Source: Nematopogon swammerdamellus (Eukaryota > Arthropoda > Insecta > Lepidoptera > Adelidae). From it: 64,000 nt of DNA. Below, piece after piece: positions 1 through 13,500 of the stretch. The position numbers and the translations under genes were made by a program. The stretch lies in NCBI GenBank assembly GCA_946902875.1, contig OX336355.1, forward strand, positions 14,045,347 to 14,109,346. The letters are read 5' to 3'. Position 1 is the first letter of the stretch. The number at the start of each line of letters is the position of its first letter. The notes beneath the pieces were generated by a model, which was not told where the DNA came from, did no database searches, and was given only the letters and a program-made list of their open reading frames with translations.

Positions 1-653
1 CCGAAAGGAGTTCTGCGTGCGGCGCACGAGCGCCAAACAAGGACACTATATCGTGAATACCCGCGCGTGCGACACGTCGCGTCGCGAGCGATTCGTTTTG
101 CACGAGTCCGTCTTACAAACTCTTTGCCGTCTACCTAGAGTCAGCGCGCTGTCATGTGATACATACCCGTTAGCGCGCGAATATTTAAAATCGGATATGG
201 TTAGGTTTTGTGCTTTCTGTCACGTGTTACTGTGAATTAAGTGGTGACGATATTTGCCTAAGCGGTGGTTAAAGGTAAGGCTTTACAATCAGGTGATCCC
301 GGGTTCAATTCCTACTTTTCAAATGCTTTTATTTTTATATATTTTTTTGAAGTATTTTTTGACTGTTTTCTTTTTGAAAGCTGCAGTAGTGTTGTGGTCT
401 ATGGGGTGTATTCATACAGGTACTAAAAATAAGTTAAAAAACTTGTTTGGATTTTTTTCTTGTTTTTTGCAACTCATTGAGTGTCTTGAGAATATTCATA
501 CTAGGTACGTAATAATAAAACGCAGGCGTTTAAATAAAAAATTCGGAAATCCCGATTTTAAAATAACATGACGGGAATGTGTTGGGAAATTTGGTATTTA
601 AGTAGGTAGGTACTTAGCGCACTACCGGTCACTGATGTCACCAGCCGCCACTG
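1..653. mobile_element. hAT-like non-autonomous element, one end (window-truncated)
   Basis: Ends at 641-653 with CCAGCCGCCACTG, the terminal inverted repeat seen at the ends of the element at 9598-14633. The block around 45-85 (CGCGTGCGACACGTCGCG) is also shared with that element near 9990. The other end lies before the window. A tRNA-like B-box (GGTTCAATTCC) near 303 suggests an older SINE fragment inside. Confidence 0.6.
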
Positions 654-683
654 ATTATAATAGTGTAGGTAGATATTCTTTCT

Positions 684-1028
684 GCTAGCTCAGTGGTGCG
701 GTCGGTCGACTGTTGTTAAGCAACCCTAGGCGCGGTCAATACTCGGATGGGTGACCGCTCAAACGTTAGAGGCAGACTTCGGATTCCATGTAAAACTGTA
801 GGTCCCTTCCCTTCTTACCTTACTAGGTGGTAGGGTTTACCCCGCCCGGGTTGATACCACCGCACTGAATGAAACGTCGGTCGAAACAGCTAACTAAATA
901 GTTCGTGTTTTCCATCCAGTTCAGTGTAGTCGATATCAAATGAAGGGAAGCACTCTATTTCACCCGTTGTTATGGGCTGACATCACGGATGTTGTAGGCC
1001 AACCGTGTCAGTTTCCATAAAAAAAATA
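684..1028 (+). mobile_element. SINE-A copy (tRNA/5S-like head, shared core, A tail)
   Basis: It starts TAGCTCAGTGGTGCGG (tRNA A-box-like). Then come GTTAAGCAAC and CGGATGGGTGACCGC, the 5S rRNA internal-promoter signatures, a B-box-like TTCGGATTCC, the core with TAGGTGGTAGGG and TTGATACCACCGCACTGAATG, and a tail ending in CCATAAAAAAA. Confidence 0.8.
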
Positions 1029-1199
1029 ATACATATATACAAAGTACACAAATCAGTTGGAAGCGGTCAGTCAGTCAGCGTGTAAGCATCCAACTTCCTC
1101 TCCATTTTCCTCCAGTCCTGGAAGCTGGTAGGACGCAAATTTAATAAATATTATAGCAAGATTAAGGTAAATATTATAGCAAGATTAAGCTAGTATAAA

Positions 1200-1372
1200 G
1201 GTCGGTTAACGAAAGCTGGCGCGTGCACAGTATTCACACCAATGCAATTGTGCAAGTGCGAGTGAGACAGATCGGGGCATACGCATCACGAAAACCCGAT
1301 CTGTCTCACTCGCACTTGCACAATTGCATTGGTGTGAGTACTGTACACGCGCCAGCTATGGTTAACAGACCT
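1200..1372. mobile_element. Hairpin (foldback) MITE
   Basis: Long imperfect palindrome. The arm from 1214 (AGCTGGCGCGTGCACAGTA) is mirrored to 1357. The two arms pair over about 60 bp around a loop near 1280-1300, and weaker pairing continues into GTTAAC at both edges. It lies just downstream of the Saf-B stop codon. Confidence 0.7.
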
Positions 1373-1391
1373 GTATGTATAGCGCACAGTA

Positions 1392-1541
1392 CTAACATGA
1401 GATATGCCTCGGGTTGTAGTCGCGCTTGTACTCTGCGCGCTCGCGCTTGTCGGCGGCGCGCTCGTACGCGGGCGCGGCCAGCTCGAAGCGCGGCGGCGGC
1501 GGCGCCTCGAACCCGCCCCGGCCCGACGACTGCGTGCGCAT
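1392..1541 (-). CDS. Saf-B: Saf-B exon 14: C-terminal tail
   Basis: 150 bp, 49 residues plus TAG. Encodes [20 protein letters not shown] and an Arg/Tyr-rich end closing in NPRHISC. Acceptor is AACAAG. A GTTAGT near the stop could act as a donor to a further exon, so the exact C terminus is less certain than the rest. A hairpin MITE starts about 20 bp beyond the stop. Confidence 0.75.
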   Translation of the reverse strand: MRTQSSGRGGFEAPPPPRFELAAPAYERAADKRERAEYKRDYNPRHISC

Positions 1542-4500
1542 CTTGTTTAGTACAAAATTAAATACAAACATATCAATACATCATATTCTTTCAATACAAT
1601 GAGTAGACAAGACAAGCTGTAAAGAGTGGTATAACCGTATAATGTTCTATGTTTATTTTTGTTTATTGTCACCATAGAGAAAATTCATGTTACACTGTAG
1701 CGGTACACAGTACATCTCAGTATAGACTCTCATTAATTTACAATTTACACAATAAATATTATAAAATTATTAACTTTAGTTAACTGAAATTAACTTTAAT
1801 CAACAGATAGTGTCTTTAGACGTGGCCCAATTAACTTTAATCAACAGATAGTGACTTTAGGCATTGCCCAATTAACTTTAATCAACAGATAGTGTCTTTA
1901 GGCATGGCCCAATTAACTTTAATCAACAGATAGTGTCTTTCTTTAGGCATGGCCCAAAGACACAATCTGTGCAAACTACATTTTTTTTATCGATAGCGCG
2001 ACATGTGGCATCGTTTCACCTACAAGTAGGTGTCTAACGATGCCCATGGACATTCTGTGATGCACGGGGATTACGAATGCCATGTCGGCCTGACAGGAGC
2101 CTTTTCACGCCCCTTTTGAAAAACCCCAGGCTGTACTTGGGAGGATATTATTACACATAGTGTGGTGTGCATTCGAAAAACCCGCGTTCTTCGAATGCAG
2201 AAACAGGAGATCCGAATGCTTGAAGGCGTACAGAAAATCGCGCCGATCACTATTTGGATCATTAGGCATATTAAGTGTTTACCATTTTATGTTATTTGAG
2301 TGCAATAACATGCACAAATACAATCTACAAGGCAGTACAATATACTTGGAACAGTTTAATTTCTTTATTAAAAGTATTTTGTTCTCCATTCACCAAGTAA
2401 AGCAATAGTAAAATATTGAATGGAATGTTGTCTCACCAGCGGAGGTGGGGGCGGACGCTTGTGCCTGGCGTCGCGCTCGTACGGCGGCGGCGGGGGAGGC
2501 GAGGACGGCTTGCGGTAGCCGGGCGCGCTCTCGTAGCCCCGCTTGCGTCTCTCCTCCTCCAGTCTATATGTATAAACACAGTATCATAAAAGTATTCCTT
2601 CCTCAACACGGGTGGCTGGCTATGTGGTTCAGATTTCATGAAACATTTTCTCATGTAGGTTCCTTCCCTTAACCTTTTGTACGCCTATGCGTGAATCCGG
2701 GCGCCCCCTCTAACTGCCTAAGCGCGGATCCGCGGCAACGTGACTGCTGACTTTCGGCATTGAAATACGCACTATTTCAATAAGGGGATAAGGTTCAATT
2801 ATAATTCATACATAACCTCACTATATTTGGGAAACGAAATGTCCATACAATGTTCACCTCACAATATGGAATCAAAACAAAGGCACTACAAGTTATAGAT
2901 AACTTTGTACAGATTACAACCATGCTAAATTTGCTATAGGTATTCACATATTTTTTTAATTGTTTTTTCTCTCCTTGCGTAACGAATCGCTCCCCCGAAA
3001 AGGTTATTGATGGACGCGTACGCATACGCGTTTTACGTAAAAGTTCTCGCGCGGCGCAGGCACACAAATGGTTAACGGGTGGTAGGTTACTCACTACGAT
3101 ATACGACGAAAATAGTTCAGGTTTTCCATCTAACTTCGTGTGGCCGGCCGGCACAACCAGAGGAAGTACTGAAACAGCAGCTAATTTCTAAAGGTCACTA
3201 CCTGAGCTGCGCCCGCTTCAGCTCTAGCCGCTCCAGCTCCAGCTTCTCCCGTTCCAGCTTGTGTCGCTCGCGCTCCAGCCGCAGCAGCTCGTTCTTCTCG
3301 CGCTCTATGCGCTCACTGTAACCAACACACACACCACTTGTCTCGCGCGTCGCTCATCGTTTGTCCTGTGTTCGACCTTTAGCTTGTGGCAGTGGTTTTT
3401 TGGAGTGCCCAAACATAGCGGTGGTTTTAATATTTGCTCAAAGATTGGTGTTTCGGGGAATTATATTGAGAGGTTTTCCAAAGAGTACACAGAAGTGACT
3501 GCAGTTATAAAAAGTTTAAGTGTATTAGAATTTGTGAATTACATTAATTTTTGAATGTTGAAACAGTCCCATATCGAACATAGAGCTTGTACATAATCTA
3601 TTTTATAAAAGTTTTTGACGTGATAACGTCACGTCTTATAAATTGATGAACACCGGCTGCACGCACGAAAAAGTGTCACGTTCCATCTGAGCCTGTGTGT
3701 GCAAGCGAGAGCGCGTAACAAGCGATAGAGAGGCACAATCGGCCTAAGCGTCGGCTTGTACACATTTATCTCTCTAGTCCTAAAGTACCAGGGCAGCAGA
3801 CGACGGGCAGTATGACGTTATCACGTAAAACTATCGTCCGTAAACTGACTTTACAGACAACCAATTTTTTTTAAATGTAAACAAACATGGGTAGCTGTGC
3901 CGAGGGCCCACACCAGAGCCAAAACTCCTCGCCTCGGAGAACCACGCTCAGTTAGGTGTCATGAAACAGATTTGCAGACTGTTGCTAGGCTGTCCAGCCT
4001 GTTAACACAACATTTAAAGCCACCCTGGTTAAAGAATTCAGTGAATTTTGAAAAAATGGTCAAAGAATACTAGGTGGTCACCTACCAGCAATAAAAAAGA
4101 ACTGTTATGTTTCAACAATATTTCAATGAGAGATCAGTGCATAAAGGTATATGGTACAGAACAATCCAGTGAAAAAAATCCCTGGTTTGTCACGAGCGAC
4201 TAGACGGAGAACAGAAATTGTAATGGGCTCGAGATTGCGATCCGGACACATTCCAACAAATAGGACAATGTATCATCATGAATATAGCACAATCACACAA
4301 CTGCAGCACATGTGTGATAGAAGAGGACCTACTCCATATACTGTTGGAATGCACCCAGAACCGTGCACTGAGGCGGAAGCTATTGACAGACTTAAGAACT
4401 GACAGACTCAACCTGTTTTTTAAAGTACATGAAGCCTTGGGACGAACTCAGGGGGAACATTTTGAATTCATACTAAGTTTCTTTGTAAAGCCACAGGCAT

Positions 4501-7500
4501 TGATGCATGCTGAAGTAGATTCAATTATGAATATAGTTACTACGTGGCTGGCATAGCCAAAAATGGCTAAAACCTGAAACTAAATAAATTAGCGGCGGGT
4601 GGCCGAGTGGTTTGGGCATCGGCTTCTCATGCGAGAGGTCCGCGGGTCGAATCCCGTCGGCGTGTACCAATGAGTTTTTTTCTGACGAAAAAATTTACGT
4701 GCATACCTACACCTGCTGTTTCACCGTTCAGAACCGGTGTAAAACTGTAGGTCCCTTCCCTTGCCCCTTACTAGGTGGTAAGCTCAAATTGTAGCCGACT
4801 GGGTTGGTACCACCGTACTGAATGTAATATGGCCGCATAGCAGCCTCGGTTGTCTTCTCCTCTAGTCCAGTATAGCCAGCAATCCAGGGAAGTCTCCGGT
4901 ATGGCACCTACCTTCTCGGAGGTGATATTGGCTGGTCGGAGCATGCGCTTTGGCCCCTCCGACTCAGCCACCCATACAGGATTACATAAAAAAAAATATT
5001 AAAAGAAAAGGTAAGGTTTACCGCTCAGTCCTCAGTTTCTCTCGCTCGAGGGCGAGCCGGTGCTTCTCCTGGCGCTGGCGGCGCTCGCGCTCGCGCAGCG
5101 CCTCCTCCGCCGCGCGCCGCCGCCGCTCCTCCTCGCGCGCCACCCGCGACCGCTCGCGCGCCCGCGCCGCGTCGCGCTCCTTCTGCACCAGCACACATGT
5201 CGCATGTCTATCGTCTGTTTTTTTGGAGGACGGAGGAAACTGACGTCTGGAGTGTTGCCAGTTACTGGCAAATATTAAATAGGCATGTAGTTGCTATCGA
5301 TACTTTTATCGATTGATTAACTAATGAAATGCTGTAAACTCTAATATTTACCTAATTGTGGATTTAATTGACAACATATTCAGCTAAATCTAGTTAGAAA
5401 AATGTTAAGTTGGCAGCGCAACAGGTAGCGCATAATATGTGTGAAGGTGTGGTGTGAGGTGTCGTGTAAAAGTCGATACAATTTTCATCGACTACAATCA
5501 CTAGTGGTGCTAAGCGTCCTACACTCTAATGTCAATCAAACGTCAATTTACTCCGTCTTCCAAAAAAACAGACTATAAACTTATACCATAAAAATTCACA
5601 GCTCACATCCTAAAATGGCGTACATGGCCTTATCCCAAACACTGAGTCCACCTACAAGCAGGACTGGCTTAAGTTTTGAACCTAAGCCATAGCCGACATG
5701 GCGCCTCTCTGATTGTGATTTCACGTGGAATGGTGGCTGTGTCTGATGTTCCATTGAAGTATTCTGAAGCTGTCTATAAAAAAAAAAAGAATTGGTTGTG
5801 CTCAAGACTCCGACCGACCTCGAGTTACCCAGTCCAGTTTAGTTCAAATTTATCTATTGTTTTAGGTCATCCGCGCGGATGACCGGGAAGGTAACAGGTT
5901 AAAATTCAACACAATAAGAACACTAATTCTTATCTATGAATGAATTCCATTCTCACCTTTATTTCCAGTCACTGGTTGCCTTCGGCGCCCCAGGCAGTAG
6001 ATAGCGGCAAAGTTAAATGTCTACTCAGTCAGCCAGTAAGTCTGTTGTTTAGATTAAATCAGTTGGTGGTAAATTCAAATATTGCCATTCGATCAGTCTT
6101 GTTGAGCCTTTAGTACTTTTGACAAATTATGATATAATATGCTTAGCAGCAGGCGATATGTACAAACATAGTGCACATGTTCGTAAGTATTGGCCGTAGG
6201 GCAGTCGTAAGAGTGAGTTATATAATTTTACCCATATTTTGTTAAAGGACAGCACCTCCCGGGGGGAGCGCCTCCGCTCGCGGCTCCTCTCACGCCGCAC
6301 CTTCTCCGCTGCGCCCTGCTCGCAAATTCAACTGTTGTAGTACATTTCAACTGCATTTAATCAATTTGAAATACCTCATTTCAAATAGAATGTATTGTAA
6401 TCGAGCAGTACTTAGCATGAGTCCAGCAGGTGGAGTAGTCAACATAAAAATATTCTAAATAAAAAATTGGTTTTAAAAGGTCTAAATTTATTTAAAAACC
6501 GTCACAAAATGGACTAAACACCAAGATTTATAGTATCTAATATTGAACTTTTAGGGATATGAATTAGCATCCTTAGCCCTAAAGGGGGTGATCCATTGGC
6601 GACCGTACGAGCTAACGGTATAAACGGTTGGCTCGTAGGGTCGTCGTTCGCATTTGTGATCCATTGGCGTACAAAACAGTCAAGTCTCGATCGCCGTCGA
6701 GTCAGGGCGAGCGAGTCGGAGTTACTGTGCTACTTAGGCATACTGTTGCATCAAGTACAACCAAAGGAAAAGAGAAGGCGTCACAAAGTGTGGGTGAAAA
6801 ACTGGCTTCAAAAAAGACTAAGCTTGTCTCATGTCAATTTATTGGCAGAGCTGAACCAAGTGATTATAGAAATTATTTGAGGATTTCCGAGGAAGTGTTT
6901 TTAGAGCTGCTGGGTTTGGTGTCCCCATTGATAAAAAAACAAGAAACGGTTTTCCGTGTACCAATTTCACCCTATGAACGCTTATGTGCAACGAATGTGC
7001 AGCGAAAAAAACTGTTTCCCCGCAGGCTCGGCTGATCCACTGGCGGTTTTTTACACCACAAGGATTTCAAGCATGACCGAAGAGTCAACGGTCTAAACCG
7101 TGGTACTTTATAATTAGACAATAGCGGCAAGTGCACCTTATCAGAGCGGCTCGACTTCTCCCGGGTGCGCGAGGTGGAGCGCTCCTTCCCCTCCGCCGGC
7201 TCCTCCCCGTCCGCCTTCGCCTTCTCCGTCCCGCTCTCCTCCCCGTCCGCCTTCGCTTCCTAACAAATATATCTTATTATACTATTTATATTCTCACCTT
7301 CATATTCACTTGGAACGCTCCATATTACAGTGTACCAATGCCCCAATAAAATATAAGTACCTGGACGACCGAGCTTCGCTCGGCGTCTACACCTATCTAG
7401 ATAAACTTGAAAAAAATAACATTATCTAAATACAAAATTTCATCCAAATCGTTAGAGCCGTTTCCGAGAAACCAATTACATATATATATAGGTATACATA

Positions 7501-10500
7501 TACAAGTTTAGCTCACTTAAAGTAATAGGATTAGTAAAAAAAAACTCAAAAAACATTCGGTATTAAAAGAATAGCCCCACTGCATCTCTCCCCGTGTATG
7601 TCGTAAAAGACGACTAAGGGATATGACTCCCTTCTTATATTACTAGGTGGTAGGGTTTAACCCGCCCGGGTTGGTACCACCGCACTGAATGAAAGGTCGG
7701 TCGAAATGGCTATGTAAATAGTTTGTGTTTTCCGTCCAGTTCAGTGTAGCCGGCACGACCGAAGGGAAGCACTGACGTGGCACCAATTTCACCCGGTGGT
7801 GTTATGGGCTGACATCACGGATGTTGTAGCCAACAGTGTCAGTTTCCATATAAAAAAAAAGCTAATCAGCCAGCTAATGCGTGTAGTGCATACATTGAAC
7901 TAAGCTTGAGATGGCTTCACCGAATATATCCGGGCTCATTGGAAGTAGTTGAGGGTAGCAGAGTAGCCGAGGTCGGGCCCTCACACAGAGCAGCACATTG
8001 GGAAGGAACTATACCTAGTTCCGATGCAGCTGATTTTTAGTGCATCCCGTCTCGTGTCAGTGGCGAAATGTTTCAGGATGCACAAATGTGTCTAAGTATA
8101 GCAGCAAAAACAACCAGAGAACATCTCATTTTATTCAGCCCTTAAAAAACGTTCCAATTCCTCAAATTCAGGAACCTTCATACAATCCCCACGTTCCCCA
8201 GCTGCTGCAGTGTAGTGCATACATTGAACTATGCTTGAGTAGGCATCACCGAACATATCCGGGCATTGGAAGCAGAGGAGGGTGCCAATCGAGGTCGGGA
8301 GTAGCGAGTGGTCACTCAGTAGATAACACACTGTGTCCCGACAATTGCGGTGAGCAGAGTAATCGGTGTTGTGCTGCAAAAACTCCAGTAAATTACAGCA
8401 CAATACCGACCGCCACGTTTCGCAAAATATTCGGACGAGATAACTATCAAGCAGCAAGTAAGGCACGAAGACACCCACATGCTGCATGAATCGGTGGAAG
8501 GACCGTGCCAAGGTGAGAGGTGGCTAGCCTGTCGCGCCCTTTAGCACGGTACCTTGTCCTGCATTTCGTGAAAGGTGTCCCTTAGTCACTTTTTACGAAA
8601 TGCACAGGGCGAGATGCAGTGGGGCCATTCTTGGAAAATTGCAACACAACATCGACCACCATGTTTAGCAAAGTATATTCGGACAAGATTACTATCAAGC
8701 AAGCAAGTAAGCACGAAAACCCACATGCTGCATGACATGGTGGAAGGACTGTGCCAAGGTGAGAGGTGACTATCCTGTCGCCCTTGAGCACGATATTATT
8801 ATTATTTTATTTCTTTATTTTCACGTTTTTTCATCATACAGGTACATATTTATATTAATTTTATATAATTATAAAATAAAATAGCTATACAAAATTAATA
8901 AAAACAGAGAAAAACAAAAAAACTGTATTTTCGCCGGCGGCGGGAGGCGGACCTCCAAGCACGCCGGCGGGTGCAGGCCGTGGCTACGGAGCTCTACGGA
9001 ATTATTATTATTATTGATTTATATACACTAGCAGCTTGCAGCTGATGCGTGTACTTCACGTGTTGAGTGCACTGTTTTATGTATGATAGATCTTATATAA
9101 ATATTTTATTTTATTACATTAGTGTGTGTTTTAATTTTTTCTTAATATTTACCAAATGTTTGACCAAATGACATCTTGTCCTTTATGCCTTAGACGCCTT
9201 TTATGACATGCACAGGGAGAGATGCAGTGGGGCTACGGTATTTAAGTTCCTGCCCCAGACAGTGCGTAGCGTAGCTCACCCCATTCTCATCCTTGCCCGG
9301 GGCGGAGTCCTCCTTACTCGAGTGTCGGTGGGGGTCGCGGCGGTGGTCGGAGCGGCGCGAGGGCGCGGAGGAGCGGCGCGACGACGCCGGGCCCGCGCTC
9401 CCGCCGCTCGCCTCGGACTTGGCCTTCTCCACCGATATCATGCGACCGTGCAGCTCTGCAGCGATAAACAACCGTTGACTTGAATCAAGCGTGAAAGGCA
9501 AAAGGTTTCAAGCAGTGTGACCGTTGGAGGCTGACCGTGGTTCGGATTCCACGTTAAACTGTAGGTCCCTTCCCTTCTTACCATACTAGGTGGTAGGCAG
9601 TGGCGGCTGGCCCTTAAGTGCGTTCGTGCGCCGCACTACCACAAAACAGCGCCTTCACCCGAAAGAAATAAATAAATTAAAATATTAAACATTCTCCATG
9701 AATCTCGCCGATCGAAGTAAAAATATCAAACTGAATTCGTTCCTATTTCCTAGACAACAAGGCACGATTTTGCTGTACGTAATACGTACTACTTACTACG
9801 TATCGCCGCCGAGCTCGCCGCCGCGTGCATCACAAAACACCGCGAACGTGTTACTATGAAAAAAATTTTAACGCCGCTGCCCCGCCGTGTGAAACAAAAC
9901 ACTCTTCATACGATTATGTGTGGAACAAGGTTGCATTCTGCGTGTGACACACGACGGAAAAAGAAGGACAGTATATTGTGGATAGACGCGCGTGCGACAC
10001 GTCGCGACCGAGCCAGCCGACGATGAGCCGATGTAAGCCGAGATCGTAAACCCGACCGCAGGCACCCGCGGGCGGGGGCGCGGCGGGAGCGATCTAAACT
10101 CTGCGTCTCGTCGCGCCACGCCATCTCTCCTCTCTCAGTTCGGGGCGAGGCCCGTCGCCGCGTCGACCGATAATGGCCGCTCCGCGCCGCGGCGCCGCTT
10201 AGATGAAATATTGTACGTAATATAGATGAAATATTTTATTTATTTATTTATTTATTTGATGAACGAACAGCCTAGGCTGATGTGTTCATGTCTAAGTTCA
10301 CTGGTGCTTTGTTATTTTTATGTTAGTTTAGTTTGGTGTTTTTTTTAGGTGTTTGTCGAGCCTGTTTTTAAAGGAATTGGTGGTGGGTGCTTGTACGACA
10401 TCTTCGGGCAGTTTGTTCCACATTTCCACTGCTCTATTTGACAGGAAGTTTCGTCTCGGATTTGTTGAGCTGACAGTGACATTCAGCTTCAAGCTATGGC

Positions 10501-13500
10501 CTCGGAGATGACTATTTGTATTTCTAGTAAAGAGGTTCTCCAGTTCTGGACAATCATAATGCTGATTGAGAATCTTGTATGTTTCTATGAGGTCACCCCT
10601 TTCTCTACGTTGCTCCAATGTTGTCAGGTTGAGGATTTTTAGTCTTTCCTCGTATGGTTTCCTCTTCAGTGATTTTGGTATCTTGGTCGCTCTTCTTTGA
10701 ACTCTTTCTAGGAGAGTAATATCTTTGACGAAGTAAGGATTCCATATTTGAAATCCATATTCCAAGAGTGGTCTAATGTGAGATTTGTAAATTTTGATTA
10801 ATGTCTCTATAGTCAGGTTTTGAAATGATTTTCGTACAACATAGAGTATGGTGTTTGCTCGTTTGACTATGGTCTCTATATGATTTGCCCATTTTAGATC
10901 TTCTGAGATAGTTATTCCCAGATCTTTCTGAGCCTGTGTAGAAAATATTATGTCTGTTCCGATTTTATACTGGAGTCTCGGGTTATTATTCCCTATATGC
11001 AAAACTGTGCATTTCGAGGGGTTAGTTCGTATTAGCCAATGACGGGTTCATTCCAATATTCTGTCCAGGTCATCTCTGAGTGTCCCACTGCTCACAATGG
11101 GGTTGGCAATGAGTTTTGCATCATTGGCGAATAGGCTTGACATGGCTTGGATAACAGTGCAGATGTCGGAGATGTAGAGACCAAATAGAGTTGGTGCCAG
11201 AACTGATCCTTGGGGCACGCCACTGAGAACGTCTCTCACTCCCGATAGGCAGTCGCCCACTCTCACTTGGTATGTTCTGCCGACCAGGTAGTTTTCTATC
11301 CACGTTAGTAGCTTGCCTCGTATTCCAAGGTGTTCCAATTTTACCAGGAGACGTCGATGTGGAACTTTATCAAATGCTCGTTCAAAATCTAAGTAAATCA
11401 CATCAACTGGGTTTTTAGAATCAAACTCTTGGGTCCAGTGATCTAGACATATTAGTAAATTCGTGATCGTAGAGCGCCTGGGGACAAATCCATGCTGGTG
11501 AGTGGATATAATGTGCTCGGACTTGAGAAAGTTTTGCAAATATTCACTATTAATCTCTCCATGCACTTACAAGTGATACTTGTCAAGCTTATTGGTCTAT
11601 AGTTTGATGGTGTCATTTTGTCGCCTTTTTTGTATATTGGGGTCACTATAGAGTGCTTCCAGTCCAGTGGGACTATTCCGGATTCAAAGGAGGAAATCAT
11701 TATATCTTGTAAAGCAGGAAGTATTACGTCGGAGCAGTTTTTTAAGATAGAGCCGGGGATACCGTCTGGTCCAGTTGATGAAGCAGCGTCGAGATTTTCC
11801 AGTACTCTCTTTATGGTGTCCGGGTTAAAGGAGATATCATTGATTGTCTCTGCTACTCTAGTACTCTGGTCGAGTGCAAGGGGTGTGGTTATAGGAGTCT
11901 CCAAAGAGTATGCCTTCTGAAACTCTTCTGCAAAACAGCCTGCTATTAGGCTCGGCTCTACTACCATGTTTCCTTTAGAATCTCGTACCGCCGGAGGTAT
12001 TGTAACTTTAGATGACATTTGGTTTCGTATGTAAGAGTAAAATGCTTTATCTCCAGATAGTACTATTTTGGACTCAAATAGGCTCCTCGCTTTCCTTATA
12101 TACGCAACACATTTATTGTTAGTTGCTCTGTATGCTTGATAGTTTGCTGTATTTTTTTCCTTTACATAAGCCTTCCACAGGAGAGATTTTTCCTTAATCA
12201 TTGTCATAGCATCTGCGTCTATCCATGGTTTATTGCTTGGTTTGGCATTTCTCTTCAGTGGAGCATGCTTTTCAATGTTTACTTGAACCAGGCTATGAAA
12301 TTTCTTCCATTTGTCTTGAGCATTTGCATCGTGGAGGTCTATATTAAGGTCGGTAGCGAGGTCTTTGTTGAAACTCTCAAAGTTGATTTTATGGAAAAGT
12401 CTCCTCGGTTTAGAGTTTTTTATAGAGCAGTTTTCAACTTGATACTGTATCTGAAAGTATATGCATACATGATCACTTTTACCAATTGGTGATCGGAGCC
12501 AAAGGTTGGTAATGAGGCAGTCGTCGTTGCATAAGATGAGATCGAGCAGTGACGGGGTGTTATTTTCTCTATATCTCGTTGGTTCAGTGACCAGTTGGAC
12601 AAGGGAGCTGTTGAGAAAAAAATCTTGAAAGATTAGAGATGAGCCATCACACTTCTGTGTCGCTGTGAGAGGCCAACATATGTTACGGTAGTTAAAGTCG
12701 CCTGCGATGACCACTGTATTCTTTTCCATGGCTCTTTTAAGATTGTCATACAACAATTGGTCGTGCTGCATGTAATCATTGTCATCAGGTCGGTACACAG
12801 CGACTAATAGAAAATGAAAGTGGTTCACTCGAATATCCAGGTATAGTGCTTCTATCGAAGGTTGTGTGTACATAGAGTTGACACTGGCTATAATTGGATG
12901 TCCATTAATATTATTTCTAACATAGATTGCCACTCCGCCCCCTCGTTTCTTCGAGCGATGAATCCGGTCCTGACGGTACAGAGTATAATATGGTATGTGG
13001 TAAGTACCGCTTCGATCTGCACTTTTGAGCCAAGTTTCAGTTAAAAGAACAAATGATGGCTTGTTTTTATTTATTTCTAGCAAAAGTAAATCAAATTTTG
13101 GATGTAGCGAGTCCAGATTCGTATAAAGCAAGGTCATTGTAATGAAGGGATCCGGTGATGTTGTAGTTATTAGTTTTTTGACATATTGACAATGGTGGGG
13201 CTGCCTTTTACATATTTTATGGTAAGATTTGCCTCGCCAGCCTCAGTTCGAATAGTTAACTCCTTGCGCAGCTCAAGTAGTTCATTTCTCTGCATGGGTG
13301 TCTGGTCGGATGCGAGTGAAACAGTGCCCTTAATTTTTTTTTTGTTTTTCAAAATATTCTGGGCGTCGTACTTTGACCTGCACACAATTTTGAGGGGCCT
13401 GGGTTTGTCTGACGGCTTCCCAAGTCGAATAAGTCTAATAATTTTCGCCTTAGGTTCGGTGAGTATATCTGCCAGAGATTCGGTTACTTTTTCCTCATCA

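Noticed and set aside
254..571. 105-residue Phe/Leu-rich ORF
   Set aside because: Low-complexity AT-rich frame inside a hAT-like element with no similarity or splice support.
684..770. 5S rRNA gene
   Set aside because: Only the internal promoter block matches; the 5' and 3' ends of 5S rRNA are missing and the block is embedded in a SINE.
4591..4665. Functional Ser/Leu tRNA gene
   Set aside because: A and B boxes are present, but it is followed by the SINE core and A tail and recurs in at least six copies; it is a SINE head.
12136..12492. Plus-strand hydrophobic ORF
   Set aside because: Shadow of the LINE endonuclease frame on the minus strand.
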